This document shows, one piece after another, positions 44,285 through 53,095 of a stretch of 53,095 bases of DNA. The position numbers and the translations under genes are program-made. Below the pieces are notes generated by a model that saw nothing but the letters and a program-made list of their open reading frames with translations, ran no database searches and was not told where the DNA came from. The DNA comes from Actinomycetes bacterium (GTDB lineage Bacteria > Actinomycetota > Thermoleophilia > BMS3ABIN01). Within the stretch, counting starts at the first letter, position 1; every line of letters begins with the position of its first letter. The stretch lies in contig JAJRYJ010000002.1 of the NCBI GenBank assembly GCA_024275795.1, positions 1 through 53,095 on the forward strand, read 5' to 3'.

Positions 44285-45164
44285 CGCGGTCACCGTGGCC
44301 TATCCTGAACATCTGGCGCAGATGCTCGATGATTTTATCCGCGGGCTCGATTATGGCGAGGATGCGCCTGTTTCACGCCTGAGCGAGGCCATGGGTTATT
44401 CACTGCTCGGCGGCGGCAAGCGCATCAGGCCCGTGCTGCTGATGGCCACCGGCGCCGCCTTCGGGCGCGACCCGCGGGAGTTGCTGCCGACCGCCGCCGC
44501 TCTCGAGATGATCCACACCTATTCCCTCATCCATGACGACCTGCCTGCTTTTGACGACGACGATCTCAGGCGCGGCAAACCTACCTGTCACGTGAAGTTC
44601 GGCGAGAACGTCGCCATTCTCGCCGGCGATGCTCTGTTCGCGGAGGCGTTCACGCTCATCTGTGAGCGCCAACGGGATGATCCCGCGGTGCTGCTGGCGG
44701 TGATGGGGGAGATTGCCGAGGCTACCGGCGTCAGGGGCATAGCCGGCGGGCAGTACCTCGATGTATGCGGAATCGAGGGGAACGGGCCCGAGACCGTGCA
44801 GAAGCTGCACTCGCTGAAGACCGGCAGGCTGATCATCGCCTGCGTGCGCTGCGGCGCCATGTTGTCCGGAGTGGGGGAACGGCATATCGGAAAGCTGACG
44901 GATTTCGCCGCCGAGCTTGGTTTGCTATTTCAGATAAAAGACGATATTTTGGATGTGGTCGGCGAGACGGCCATGCTGGGAAAGCAGGCTGGCGCCGACG
45001 CCAGGCTGCAACGGCACACTTACGTCAGCGTCTACGGCCTGGAAGAGGCCGAAAGGCTGGCCGGCAGCTCCCGCGACAAGGCCCTGGAGGCCCTGGGCAG
45101 GATCGAGGGGGAGACCGGAGAGCTGGCAGGCATCACCAACTTCATCTACGAACGGCAGAAATAG
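44262..45164 (+). CDS. ispA: Polyprenyl (farnesyl/geranylgeranyl) diphosphate synthase
   Basis: About 300 residues from TTG at 44262, with GGAGGGGGAG just upstream; GTG at 44295 is a possible shorter start. First Asp-rich motif LIHDDLPAFDDDDLRRGKPT, GGKRIRPVLL, second motif FQIKDDILDVVGE, and the CALASE-like GLEEAERLA region. Short-chain prenyl synthases join IPP units to DMAPP. Product length cannot be set from sequence alone, but the spacing fits FPP or GGPP synthase. It overlaps xseB and lies upstream of dxs, both in isoprenoid supply. Ends in TAG. Confidence 0.92.
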   Translation, partial: RLRTQETDAVTVAYPEHLAQMLDDFIRGLDYGEDAPVSRLSEAMGYSLLGGGKRIRPVLLMATGAAFGRDPRELLPTAAALEMIHTYSLIHDDLPAFDDDDLRRGKPTCHVKFGENVAILAGDALFAEAFTLICERQRDDPAVLLAVMGEIAEATGVRGIAGGQYLDVCGIEGNGPETVQKLHSLKTGRLIIACVRCGAMLSGVGERHIGKLTDFAAELGLLFQIKDDILDVVGETAMLGKQAGADARLQRHTYVSVYGLEEAERLAGSSRDKALEALGRIEGETGELAGITNFIYERQK

Positions 45165-45166
45165 CG

Positions 45167-47071
45167 ATGTCACTTCTCGACCAGATCAATTCCCCCGCCG
45201 ACCTCAAGCGTCTCAACGATCGCGAGCTGCAGGTGCTGGCGGACGAGATCAGGGAATTCATGATCGGCGCCGTTTCCAAGTCCGGCGGGCACCTGGCGCC
45301 CAGCCTCGGGGTCGTGGAGTTGACGCTGGCGCTCCACAGCGTTCTGGACAGTCCGCACGACAAGATAATCTGGGATGTGGGACACCAGTGCTATACGCAC
45401 AAGATAATCACCGGCCGCGCCGACGAATTCCACACCATCAGGCAGCATGGCGGGCTCTCGGGGTTTCCCAACCGGCGGGAATCGGAGCACGACGTCATCG
45501 GCACCGGCCATAGTTCCACTTCCATCAGCCACGGGGTGGGCGTGCGCGAGGCCATCAGGCTGGCGTCGGGCGGCGAGGCCGAGGGCCATGTCGCCTGCGT
45601 CATCGGCGACGGCGCCCTCACCGGCGGCATCGCCTACGAGGCGCTCAACCAGGCGGGGCACCTGAAGACGCCGCTGATGGTGATACTCAACGATAACGAG
45701 ATGTCCATCAAGGCCAACGTCGGCGCCATATCACAGTATCTCAACAGGTTGCGCCTGGACCCAACCCTTTACCGGATACGCGAGGATTTCGAGCATGGGC
45801 TGGAGCGCATCCCCGGCATCAGGGGCCTCAAGAGCATCAAGGAGGGCATGAAGGCGCTGATGGTGCCGGGCATGCTCTTCGAGGAACTGGGTTTCGCTTA
45901 CGTGGGCATCATCGACGGGCACGACATCAAGGCGCTCAGAAAGAGCCTCAAGGCCGCCATGGAGATCGAGCGGCCGGTGCTGATCCATATCAAGACCACC
46001 AAGGGCAAGGGCTACGAGCCCGCAGAGGCGCATCCGGACACCTTCCACGGCATCGCGCCTTTCCAGGTAGGGACGGGCGAGACCATCAAGCAGCCAGGCC
46101 CCATCAGCTACACGGAGGCTTTCGGCCGGGGCCTGACACGCATGGCTGCCGAGGATGAGCGCATCGTCGCCATCACCGCCGCCATGTCCTCGGGTACAGG
46201 CCTTTACCATTTCGAACAGGAATTTCCGGACCGCTTCTACGACGTGGGCATCGCCGAGGAACACGCTGTCGCCTTCGCCGCCGGCCTCGCCATCGGCGGC
46301 TACAAGCCCGTGGTCGCTGTATATTCCACCTTCATGCAGCGGGCCTTCGATCTGATGATCCAGGACGTGGCGCTGCACCGGCTGCCCGTGGTCTTCGCCA
46401 TGGACCGCGCCGGACTGGTGGGGGATGACGGCCCTACGCACCACGGGGCCTTCGACCTGGGCTACCTGAGGCTGGTTCCGGGCTTGACCGTGATGGCGCC
46501 GAAGGACGAGGCCGAGCTGCAGCACATGCTGTATACGGCGCTGCAGCTGGATGGCCCCTGCGCCATCCGCTATCCGCGCGCCGCGGGAAGGGGCGTCGCC
46601 ATGCCCGAGAGCTTTGAGCTGCTCGAGGCGGGCAAGGCGGAGGTGATCGACCGTGGCGAGGGCGCGCTGCTGCTGGGTATCGGCAGCGGCACCGCCATCT
46701 GCTCCCGGGCGGCACGCCTGCTGGCCGAGCGCGAGGGCCTGAGGCCGACGGTGATGAACGCGCGCTTCCTGAAGCCCCTGGACGAGGGGCTCATCAGGGA
46801 ACTGGCCGCCGAGCACGAGGTCGTGGTCACGGTGGAGGAGAGCACGGCCATGGGCGGATTCGGCGCCGCGGTAAGCGAACTGTTCTCCGAGGAGCCGGTG
46901 CCGGTAAGGCGCTTCGCCATACCGGACCGCTTCATTCCCCATGGCAACCGCAAGCAGCTGCTGGAGGAGATCGGGCTCACGCCCGAGGCCGTGGCCGCTT
47001 ACGTCAGCGGCAGGCTGCTTGAGCGCAAGGTCGTCGCTTCAAAACACTGGAAGGTATCGGGACAGGAATAG
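45167..47071 (+). CDS. dxs: 1-deoxy-D-xylulose-5-phosphate synthase
   Basis: 634 residues, ATG at 45167. Thiamine diphosphate and transketolase motifs: GHLAPSLGVVELTLALHSVL, IIWDVGHQCYTHKIITGR, GTGHSSTSISHGVGVREAI, GDGALTGGIAYEALNQAG, DRAGLVGDDGPTHHGAFDLG and AVTAMSSGTG-like TAAMSSGTGLYHFEQEFPDR. It condenses pyruvate and glyceraldehyde-3-phosphate, the first MEP-pathway step. Starts 2 bases after ispA. Ends in TAG. Confidence 0.96.
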   Translation: MSLLDQINSPADLKRLNDRELQVLADEIREFMIGAVSKSGGHLAPSLGVVELTLALHSVLDSPHDKIIWDVGHQCYTHKIITGRADEFHTIRQHGGLSGFPNRRESEHDVIGTGHSSTSISHGVGVREAIRLASGGEAEGHVACVIGDGALTGGIAYEALNQAGHLKTPLMVILNDNEMSIKANVGAISQYLNRLRLDPTLYRIREDFEHGLERIPGIRGLKSIKEGMKALMVPGMLFEELGFAYVGIIDGHDIKALRKSLKAAMEIERPVLIHIKTTKGKGYEPAEAHPDTFHGIAPFQVGTGETIKQPGPISYTEAFGRGLTRMAAEDERIVAITAAMSSGTGLYHFEQEFPDRFYDVGIAEEHAVAFAAGLAIGGYKPVVAVYSTFMQRAFDLMIQDVALHRLPVVFAMDRAGLVGDDGPTHHGAFDLGYLRLVPGLTVMAPKDEAELQHMLYTALQLDGPCAIRYPRAAGRGVAMPESFELLEAGKAEVIDRGEGALLLGIGSGTAICSRAARLLAEREGLRPTVMNARFLKPLDEGLIRELAAEHEVVVTVEESTAMGGFGAAVSELFSEEPVPVRRFAIPDRFIPHGNRKQLLEEIGLTPEAVAAYVSGRLLERKVVASKHWKVSGQE

Positions 47072-47090
47072 GCGCGGCCGGAGGCTGACA

Positions 47091-47906
47091 ATGAAACAGC
47101 GTCTCGACAGGATCCTCGTCCAGCGGGGGTTTTTTGATACCCGCTCCCAGGCGGCGGCCGCCGTGCTGGCGGGGGAGGTGACCGTCGGCGGTTCCACTGT
47201 CACCAAGGCCGGAGCCCAGGTCGACCCCCGGGCCGAGATAGCGGTAGCCAAGGCCTGCCGTTTCGTCTCCCGGGGCGGCCTTAAGCTGGAGCGGGCCTTC
47301 GAGCGCTTCCCCATAGATGTCAGCGGCAGGGCCGTGCTCGACGGCGGCGCCTCCACCGGAGGCTTCAGTGACTGCCTGCTCAGTCACGGCGCGCGCAAGG
47401 TGATGGCGGTGGACGTGGGCTACGGTCAACTTGCCTGGAAGCTGCGACAGGACCCGAGGGTCGAGGTGCTGGAGCGCACAAACATCCGCTACCTGGACCC
47501 CGGGCGGCTGAGCGAACGGCCGGATTTCCTGGTTCTGGACCTGTCATTCATCTCCATTAAGAAAGTAATCGGCGCTGTGATAGAATGTCTGCGTCCCGGC
47601 TTCGAGGCGGTTTTCCTGGTTAAACCGCAGTTCGAGGCGGGGCGGGGGCAGGTCGGAAAGGGCGGCGTCGTGCGGGATATCGCCGTCCACCGGCAGGTTC
47701 TTGAGGGCATCTGGGACCACCTGACCGAGGCCGGTCTGGAGGTACGCGGGCTGGTGGAGTCGGGAATCCGAGGCCCCAGGGGAAACGTGGAGTATCTTCT
47801 TTACGCGGCTGACGGGCGCGCAGGCGCCGGGGCTGCCATCCCGGACAGGGACCGGGTGATTGAAGGCCTCCTGGAGAGGGTCGAGACCCTGCTCGGTCCG
47901 GATTAG
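47091..47906 (+). CDS. tlyA: TlyA family rRNA methyltransferase / hemolysin
   Basis: 271 residues from ATG at 47091. An N-terminal S4 RNA-binding domain (RLDRILVQRGFFDTRSQAAA, VLAGEVTVGGSTVTKAGAQV) is followed by an FtsJ-like SAM domain: FVSRGGLKLERAFERFPIDV, AVLDGGASTGGFSDCLLSHG, VMAVDVGYGQLAWKL, LVLDLSFISIKKVIGAVIEC and VFLVKPQFEAGRGQVGKGGV. It 2'-O-methylates rRNA. The order tlyA-nadK-recN is common in Actinobacteria. Ends in TAG at 47904, and the frame then stays open into nadK. Confidence 0.94.
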   Translation: MKQRLDRILVQRGFFDTRSQAAAAVLAGEVTVGGSTVTKAGAQVDPRAEIAVAKACRFVSRGGLKLERAFERFPIDVSGRAVLDGGASTGGFSDCLLSHGARKVMAVDVGYGQLAWKLRQDPRVEVLERTNIRYLDPGRLSERPDFLVLDLSFISIKKVIGAVIECLRPGFEAVFLVKPQFEAGRGQVGKGGVVRDIAVHRQVLEGIWDHLTEAGLEVRGLVESGIRGPRGNVEYLLYAADGRAGAGAAIPDRDRVIEGLLERVETLLGPD

Positions 47907-47915
47907 GGGGAAGTC

Positions 47916-48770
47916 CTGGCAGCAACAGTCGCAGTCATCACCCATCGCCTCTCGGGGGATACACGCAGCGCCCTGCTGGAGGTCCTGGAACTGTGCCGCC
48001 AGGAGGATGTGCAGGTGCTGCTTCCCGAACGGGAGGTGGAGAAATACTCGCTCGGAGATATGGGCGGCGCTGTGCAGGTGGTGGGAGACATGGCGGACGC
48101 AGAGGTTGATTTCTGCATCGCCATCGGCGGCGACGGCACCATACTCAGGGCGTTCAGCCGCTTCCGCGGCATGCAGACGCCGATCCTCGGCATCAACTTC
48201 GGTAACGTCGGCTTCCTCTCCGCCATCGAGCCCGATGGCATCGGCGAGATTCTCAGGGGCATGTTACGGGGTGAATACGAACTGCTGGAGCTGAGCCTGC
48301 TGGAGCTGAAGCACGGCAGGGAGCGCTCGCTGGCGATCAATGATGTGGTCATCCACAAGCCCGACGGCGGCTCCGTGGTCAGGCTCTCCTACCAGGTGGG
48401 CGAGGTGGAGCTCGACTCGGTCATCTGCGACGGCATGGTGATATCGACCCCGGCCGGCTCCACGGCTTACAACCTTTCCAACGGCGGCCCCCTGCTTTCA
48501 CTGGACCTGGATGCATGCGTGGTCACCGCCATCGCCCCGCACACCTTGTGCGCCCGTCCGCTGGTGCTGGCACCGGGGCGGCGGCTGACCGTCTGGAACC
48601 GTTCCCTGGGTTCGCCGGCGGCCATCTATATCGACGGGCGGCACAGCGCCGACATGGAGCCGGGCAGCTCAGTCGAAGTGGCGCTGGCCGCCGAGAAGGC
48701 GAGGCTGGTGCAGCAGCCGGGGGCGGACATGTTCAGGAAGCTCAGGGACAAGTTCATCAGGTCTGGCTGA
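47916..48770 (+). CDS. nadK: NAD kinase without a canonical start codon
   Basis: The family N-terminus (AATVAVITHRLSGDTRSALL) begins just after the tlyA TAG, but no ATG, GTG or TTG lies there. CTG at 47916, with AGGGGGAA about 5 bases upstream, is the best start and gives 284 residues. ATG at 48009 would remove about 31 residues. Core motifs: CIAIGGDGTILRAFSRFRG (GGDG), ILGINFGNVGFLSAIEPDG, DGMVISTPAGSTAYNLSNGG and TAIAPHTLCARPLVL. It phosphorylates NAD to NADP. The same frame is open from tlyA through the TAG, so a TlyA-NadK fusion by readthrough is formally possible. Confidence 0.88.
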   Translation: MAATVAVITHRLSGDTRSALLEVLELCRQEDVQVLLPEREVEKYSLGDMGGAVQVVGDMADAEVDFCIAIGGDGTILRAFSRFRGMQTPILGINFGNVGFLSAIEPDGIGEILRGMLRGEYELLELSLLELKHGRERSLAINDVVIHKPDGGSVVRLSYQVGEVELDSVICDGMVISTPAGSTAYNLSNGGPLLSLDLDACVVTAIAPHTLCARPLVLAPGRRLTVWNRSLGSPAAIYIDGRHSADMEPGSSVEVALAAEKARLVQQPGADMFRKLRDKFIRSG

Positions 48771-48789
48771 GGGGAGGTCTCGCGGGATA

Positions 48790-50508
48790 GTGCTGGAGGA
48801 ACTGAGAATCGAGAACCTGGCGGTGATACCCGGAGCTGAGATCGTTTTCGCTCCGGGTTTGAACGTCATCAGCGGCGAGACGGGCGCCGGCAAGACCATT
48901 CTCGCACAGGCGATGGCGTTGCTCCTGGGCATGAGGGCCGACAGCGGACTCATCCGGCCGGACGCCGACAGCGCCAATGTGGAAGCGGTCTTCTCCTTTC
49001 CTCCCAGATGTTTCGCGGACCTGGCGGACGCGGTGGAGCTGCCAGGTGAAGATGATGTGCTGGCGGTGAGGCGGCGGCTGTCCCGCGCCGGCCAGAGCCG
49101 CGCCTATGTTGGAGGCAGGGCCGCCAACCTCTCCCTTTTGGGGCAGCTCACGGGACGGCTGATGGCGTTCTCGGCGCAGCACGAACAGCAACGCCTGATG
49201 ATGGCTTCGAAGCAGCTTGAGATACTTGACGGATTTTGTGGGACGCAGCTGCTGGACATGCGCGATGAATACCAGGCGCTTTTCGACCGGCGCCTGGAGA
49301 TCGTCAAGGCGCTTGATGCGCTCGGCAAGGACGATGATGCGCGCAGGCGCGAGGCTGAGCTTCTGCGTTACCAGTTGAACTAGATCGAGGCCGCGGGTCT
49401 TGGCGAAGACGAAGAGGAAGAGCTGGTCAAACGCCGCAAGGCGTTGACGCGGGCTGATGAACTGAAGCAGGTTTCCGCCGAGGTGGCGGCCATGCTTTCC
49501 GGTTCCGAAGGCGTCGCCGGGGACGCAGACGTCATGGGTGCGCTCGCCGGCGCCCGCGCCCGCCTGGACGCCCTGAAAGGCGTAGATGAGCGGCTGGATG
49601 AGGCAGCCGCCCGGCTGGAGCGGGCCTTCTTCGAGCTGGAGGACCTGGGCAGGGATTGCCGCGACTACAACGAGGGGCTGGCGTCGGATCCGGCGTTGCT
49701 GGAAGAGGTCGAGCAACGGCTGGACCTGCTTTCCCAGTTGAAGCGCAAATACGGCACCAGCATCCGTGAAGTGATCAATTACGCTGAAGAGGCGGGCGTG
49801 CGCCTGCAGGCGCTGGAGAGCTCTGAAGCCGACAGCAGGTCCCTGGACGCGGAGCTGGAGCAGAACGAAGCGGAACTGCTGGAGCTGGCCCGCTCCCTGA
49901 GAAAACTCAGGGAGAAAGCGGCGCCGGGCCTGGCAGCAGAAGTCGAAAGTCACCTGCGCGATTTGGCCTTTTCCGACTGTTCGTTCGAGGTCAGGCTGAG
50001 GCCGCGGGAGGGGGACGGCGGCCTTGGGGCGGGAGCGCTCAGCCGCAGCGGCGCCGATGACATCGAGTTCTACGTGCGGCTGAATCCGGGCATGCCGGCG
50101 ACGCCCATCAGGGAAACGGCCTCCGGTGGCGAGCTATCGCGCATCATGCTGTCAGTTAAATGCGCCGTAGCCTCGCCGGGAGAGGCGGCGACGCTGGTGT
50201 TTGACGAGATAGACGCCGGCATCGGCGGTGAGACCGGTTCCGCCGTCGGGGCCAAGCTGAAGCGGCTGGCACGGGGTTCACAGGTGATCTGCATCACCCA
50301 TCTGCCCCAGATAGCCAGCTATGCGGACGCTCATTTCTCGGTAACGAAGACCGTGGATGATTCAGCCGGTGAGACCGTGACGGCGGTGCGCCGCCTGGAG
50401 GGCGGCGAGGTTGTGGACGAGCTCTGCCGCATGATGGGTTCACGCCCCGGGGACGGCAAGGCGCGCGCCCACGCGGAAAATCTAATCAGGAAGGCGGCGG
50501 CGGTATGA
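48790..50508 (+). CDS. recN: DNA repair protein RecN interrupted by in-frame TAG
   Basis: GTG at 48790, with GGGGAGG upstream. The N-terminal ATPase part has LEELRIENLAVIPGAEIVFA and Walker A ISGETGAGKTILAQAMALLL. Codon 198 is TAG (49381-49383) after ELLRYQLN, then the same frame reads IEAAGLGEDEEEELVKRRKA and coiled coil, then the SMC-type C-terminal ATPase SGGELSRIMLSVKCA and LVFDEIDAGIGGETGSAVGA, ending TGA at 50506. Total about 572 residues, normal for RecN. The TAG replaces the Glu in the family's RYQLxEIEAA segment. RecN acts in double-strand break repair. As in the other three cases a GAG to TAG change explains it. Confidence 0.92.
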
Positions 50509-50545
50509 CGCCGTCGAGTCCCGGCAAGGGGGGAGAGGAGAGCCG

Positions 50546-51703
50546 ATGAGTTCCCGTGTGGCGGTGCTCAAGACCGCACCGGAGACGGTGATCGAGGATT
50601 ACGGGCGGCTGATGCAGCTCGCCGGTTACAGGGAGCATCTGCCGCAGGACCGCAGTACCCACCTGAATATGGATATCCCCTGGGACCTGTGGTTTCCAGC
50701 CAGTTCAACCGCGCCCTGGCAGCTCGAGGGCGTCATCAGGACGCTGCTGGACGATGGTTACGACAGCGACTCGCTGCTGCTTGTCGACAAAGGCGCGGCG
50801 GCAGCGGGTGGCGGCGCCGGGCTCGTTAACAACGGCCTGGCCATGGTTGCGGAGCGCTATGGCATACCGTCGGCGCGCATCCATGAGCAGGCGTCCAGGT
50901 GGCAGCGTATCGACCCGCCGCCCGGGATGCTGGTACTGGACAGGGTGCACGGCGATGGCATCTACGTTCCGGACGGTTTCCCCGGGACGAACATCATCCA
51001 TCTGCCAACGGTCAAGACGGATGCGGCGACCGTGACCGCCGGCGCCATGAGAAACGCCTTCACCAGCCTGCTCGAGGCTGAAGGCTGCCTGGATGGGGGC
51101 GTCATCCATGAGGCGCTGGTTGACCTGCTGGCGATTCAGCAGCAGGTGCATTCGGGGTTGTTCGCCGTGATGGACGGCACTATCTGCGGTGACGGCCAGG
51201 GCCCCCGCGCCCTGGAACCGTTCGAGAAAGACTTCATCCTCGCCGGCGCCGACCAGGTGGCGGTCGATGCCGTGGCGGCGAAGATGATGGGTTTCGACCC
51301 CATGGACATCAGGTACATCTGCCTTGCCCATGAGCGGGGACTGGGTTGCGGCGTCGTCGATGACATCGAAATCGCAGGTGAAGACATCTCCAGCGTGAAT
51401 TTCCATTTCCGCGGCAACGGCGAGAGCCGGGGCGGCGGCTTCCTGCGTCCAGCGAGGCTGCCGGGAAAGGCCGCCGGCCTCTACGACGAATACTTCTGGT
51501 ACCCGTTCGTCGGCTGGCCGCGTGTCTGCCTGATGGCCGAGACCAGGTGGGGCCAGTTGCTGCAGGATTATCTGCCTTCCGGGGCGGAGCTGGAATCGCA
51601 GGGCAGAAGCCGCACGGTGCTCCTGGGCGTCGGAGCGGCGGCGGCGCTGCTGGGGATGGGCGTATTCTCACGCGTTGCGCGCATGGCGCGCGGCCGTGGT
51701 TGA
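50546..51703 (+). CDS. DUF362 domain protein
   Basis: 385 residues, ATG at 50546 with GGAGAGG upstream. The DUF362 pattern is present: an N-terminal block, IIHLPTVKTDAATVTAGAMR, VMDGTICGDGQGPRALEPFE and AGADQVAVDAVAAKMMGFDP. No Fe-S cluster cysteines of the ferredoxin type follow. The C-terminus has a hydrophobic helix (TVLLGVGAAAALLGMGVFSR) and basic residues, so the protein is probably attached to the membrane by its tail. DUF362 proteins have no agreed function. It is followed by a cation efflux gene with a short gap. Confidence 0.8.
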   Translation: MSSRVAVLKTAPETVIEDYGRLMQLAGYREHLPQDRSTHLNMDIPWDLWFPASSTAPWQLEGVIRTLLDDGYDSDSLLLVDKGAAAAGGGAGLVNNGLAMVAERYGIPSARIHEQASRWQRIDPPPGMLVLDRVHGDGIYVPDGFPGTNIIHLPTVKTDAATVTAGAMRNAFTSLLEAEGCLDGGVIHEALVDLLAIQQQVHSGLFAVMDGTICGDGQGPRALEPFEKDFILAGADQVAVDAVAAKMMGFDPMDIRYICLAHERGLGCGVVDDIEIAGEDISSVNFHFRGNGESRGGGFLRPARLPGKAAGLYDEYFWYPFVGWPRVCLMAETRWGQLLQDYLPSGAELESQGRSRTVLLGVGAAAALLGMGVFSRVARMARGRG

Positions 51704-51737
51704 GCAGCTGCGGAAAAAGGCCGAGGGAAAGACGCTG

Positions 51738-52667
51738 ATGGGGAAAGGGCGCGTGCAGTTATCATCGGAAGGGCGCTACAGGCGCATCCGCCTGGTGCTC
51801 ATATACGTGCTGGTCGCCAACGTGGCGGTGGCTGCAGGCAAGGGCGTCGTCGGCTGGCAGGCGGGCTCCCTGGCCATGGTGGCGGATGCCTTCCATTCGC
51901 TGATGGACGGTGCCTCCAATGTCATCGGTCTCATCGGCATAACGCTGGCGGCGCGCCCCTACGACAGGGACCATTCCTACGGACACGCCAAGTTCGAGAC
52001 CTTCGCCAGCATCGGCATCGTCGTGTTGCTGCTGGTGACCGCCTACGAGATCGGCATGGGCGTGCTGGAGCGCCTGGCATCCGATTCTCCGCAGGAACCC
52101 GAGATAACCATGCTGGCTTTCGTGGTCATGGGTGTCACCATCGTCGTCAACATCGCTGTCAGCTCCTACGAGCGCCGCCAGGGGCAGAAGCTTTCGAGCA
52201 CCTTCCTCGTGGCGGACTCCAGGCACACGCTCAGCGATGTGGGCGTCTCCCTCTCGGTGGTGGCGGGCCTTGTGGCGGTGCGCCTGGGCTATCCGGAGAT
52301 CGACGCGCTGGTGGGTGGCGCCATCGCCATTGTCATCGCTTACGCCGCCTTCAAGATCATGAAGGAAGCTTCCTACATACTGCTTGACCGCGCGGCCCTC
52401 GACCCGGCGGAGGTGGAATCGGTCTGCATGGGTATCGGCACGCCCGGACTCCAGGGCTGCCACCGGGTACGCACCCGGGGCAGCGAGGCCGGTTACTGGA
52501 TAGACCTGCACCTGGTGGTTGATCCGGAGATGAGCACGCGTGAATCCCACCGCATCGCCTTCCTGGTGGAGCTGCGGCTGAAACAGTTCTTCGGGCGCAA
52601 CACGGACACGGTAATCCACATCGAGCCGGGAAGCCCCGGCGGTGGCAGGTCCGAAAAGGGGGACTGA
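51738..52667 (+). CDS. Cation diffusion facilitator family transporter
   Basis: About 309 residues from ATG at 51738 (GTG at 51696 or TTG at 51675 would add 14-21 residues). Six membrane helices are evident. The metal site HSLMDGASNVIGL in TM2 and HTLSDVGVSLSVV in TM5 (HxxxD pairs) and the short DRDHSYGHAKFETFAS loop are typical of the CDF family (Zn, Co, Fe or Mn efflux). The C-terminal cytoplasmic domain has GCHRVRTRGSEAGYWIDLHL and DTVIHIEP. Metal choice is not certain. The gene converges with the repeat protein, 4 bases away. Confidence 0.9.
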   Translation: MGKGRVQLSSEGRYRRIRLVLIYVLVANVAVAAGKGVVGWQAGSLAMVADAFHSLMDGASNVIGLIGITLAARPYDRDHSYGHAKFETFASIGIVVLLLVTAYEIGMGVLERLASDSPQEPEITMLAFVVMGVTIVVNIAVSSYERRQGQKLSSTFLVADSRHTLSDVGVSLSVVAGLVAVRLGYPEIDALVGGAIAIVIAYAAFKIMKEASYILLDRAALDPAEVESVCMGIGTPGLQGCHRVRTRGSEAGYWIDLHLVVDPEMSTRESHRIAFLVELRLKQFFGRNTDTVIHIEPGSPGGGRSEKGD

Positions 52668-52671
52668 CCGC

Positions 52672-53095
52672 CTAGCGGACCAGCCCGTCCTTGTAGAGCA
52701 CCCTCTGGCTTACCAGCAGCGGCTGTCCTGTTGTGCATCTGACCTCGACGGGCCCGCCCATGGTGTTATGGAATTGAGGCGTGATCAGTCCTCCCTTGGG
52801 GATGACGAAATAATCGTTGTCGGGGGCGGCAGGGTCGCGCATCGGTTCACCGCCGATGCTGACTTCCACCACGGCGTCACCGGCGCCGCGGTTGGCTATC
52901 AGCAGCCAGTCGCCCTTCATGTAGTTAACCAGCATGGAATCGTACCAGGGGAATAGCAGGCTGCTCGACGTGGAGGAAGGCGGCACGCCCTGCACTTCCT
53001 CGAAACTGTCGCGGAAGATAATCCGCTGCGAGGCCTGCAGCGGCTGGTCGTTGGTGCTCACCACCCTGACCGGCCCATCGGTGAGCTCCGGGAAC
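52672..53095 (-). CDS. C-terminal end of a beta-repeat extracellular protein (cut by window edge)
   Basis: The minus-strand frame is open to the window's end, so the N-terminus is missing. About 140 residues are visible, with a repeated unit of about 110 residues: GPVRVVSTNDQPLQASQRII, FRDSFEEVQG and later GPVEVRCTTGQPLLVSQRVL, YKDG, with the middle FPWYDSMLVNYMKGDWLLIA and VSIGGEPM. Such SxRv-type repeats occur in secreted proteins of Actinobacteria and Chloroflexi, often attached to amidases or other cell-surface enzymes. No function can be named for the domain. It ends in TAG directly after LVR. Confidence 0.7.
   Translation of the reverse strand, partial: FPELTDGPVRVVSTNDQPLQASQRIIFRDSFEEVQGVPPSSTSSSLLFPWYDSMLVNYMKGDWLLIANRGAGDAVVEVSIGGEPMRDPAAPDNDYFVIPKGGLITPQFHNTMGGPVEVRCTTGQPLLVSQRVLYKDGLVR

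Overview
The window is a GC-rich bacterial chromosome segment. It most resembles a deep-branching, probably anaerobic member of the Actinobacteriota (lineages near Thermoleophilia, Coriobacteriia or Geothermincolia). The reasons are the order tlyA-nadK-recN, hrcA directly followed by dnaJ with no grpE or dnaK, a HisIE fusion, frequent GTG and TTG starts, a type IV pilus pilMNO block and a 7TM-HD phosphodiesterase. The lineage is inferred from gene content and order, not from a phylogeny. No rRNA, tRNA, CRISPR array or insertion sequence was recognised.

Layout. 1-3.3 kb: end of an exopolysaccharide region (two glycosyltransferases, a type I phosphodiesterase/alkaline-phosphatase-like protein). 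3.3-6.3 kb: a SPASM radical SAM gene and, divergent from it, a secreted protein behind a cyclic-di-GMP-I (GEMM) riboswitch. 6.3-13.0 kb: an accessory island. On the minus strand an HPr-kinase-like gene, a PqqD-like peptide-binding protein, a lasso-peptide B2-like protease, a DUF2079 membrane protein and a nucleotidyltransferase form one operon; a B12-binding radical SAM gene diverges from it. It looks like part of a RiPP pathway without a visible precursor or cyclase. 13.1-25.7 kb: hemW, an AT-rich methyltransferase insert, then hrcA-dnaJ-rsmE-mtaB-HIT-yqeY-phoH-pgpH-ybeY-dgkA/PAP2-GNAT-era, tightly packed with many 4-base start/stop overlaps. 25.8-31.2 kb: deoC, hisIE and trpEGDC. 31.3-35.2 kb: pilM, pilN, pilO and a PilP-like protein with unusual low-complexity regions. 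35.3-43.4 kb: aroC-aroK-aroB-aroQ-pepP-efp, then a carboxyltransferase fused to a biotin carrier, and accC, which carries a frameshift. 43.5-50.5 kb: nusB-xseB-ispA-dxs-tlyA-nadK-recN. 50.5-53.1 kb: a DUF362 protein, a cation efflux protein and, on the minus strand, the end of a repeat protein that leaves the window.

Most striking observation: four conserved housekeeping genes (yqeY, ybeY, era, recN) are each interrupted by one in-frame TAG, with family sequence continuing in the same frame, and each TAG falls where the family usually has Glu. No TAA or TGA interrupts any gene. In dnaJ, reading through the terminal TAG would give a GTGA overlap with rsmE, like its neighbours, and nadK has no ATG, GTG or TTG start after the TAG that ends tlyA. 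Against full reassignment, TAG ends about 14 genes here, including deoC, where readthrough would run about 100 codons into hisIE out of frame. Partial amber suppression or code expansion and G-to-T consensus errors both remain possible; the single-base frameshift in accC shows that sequence error cannot be dismissed.
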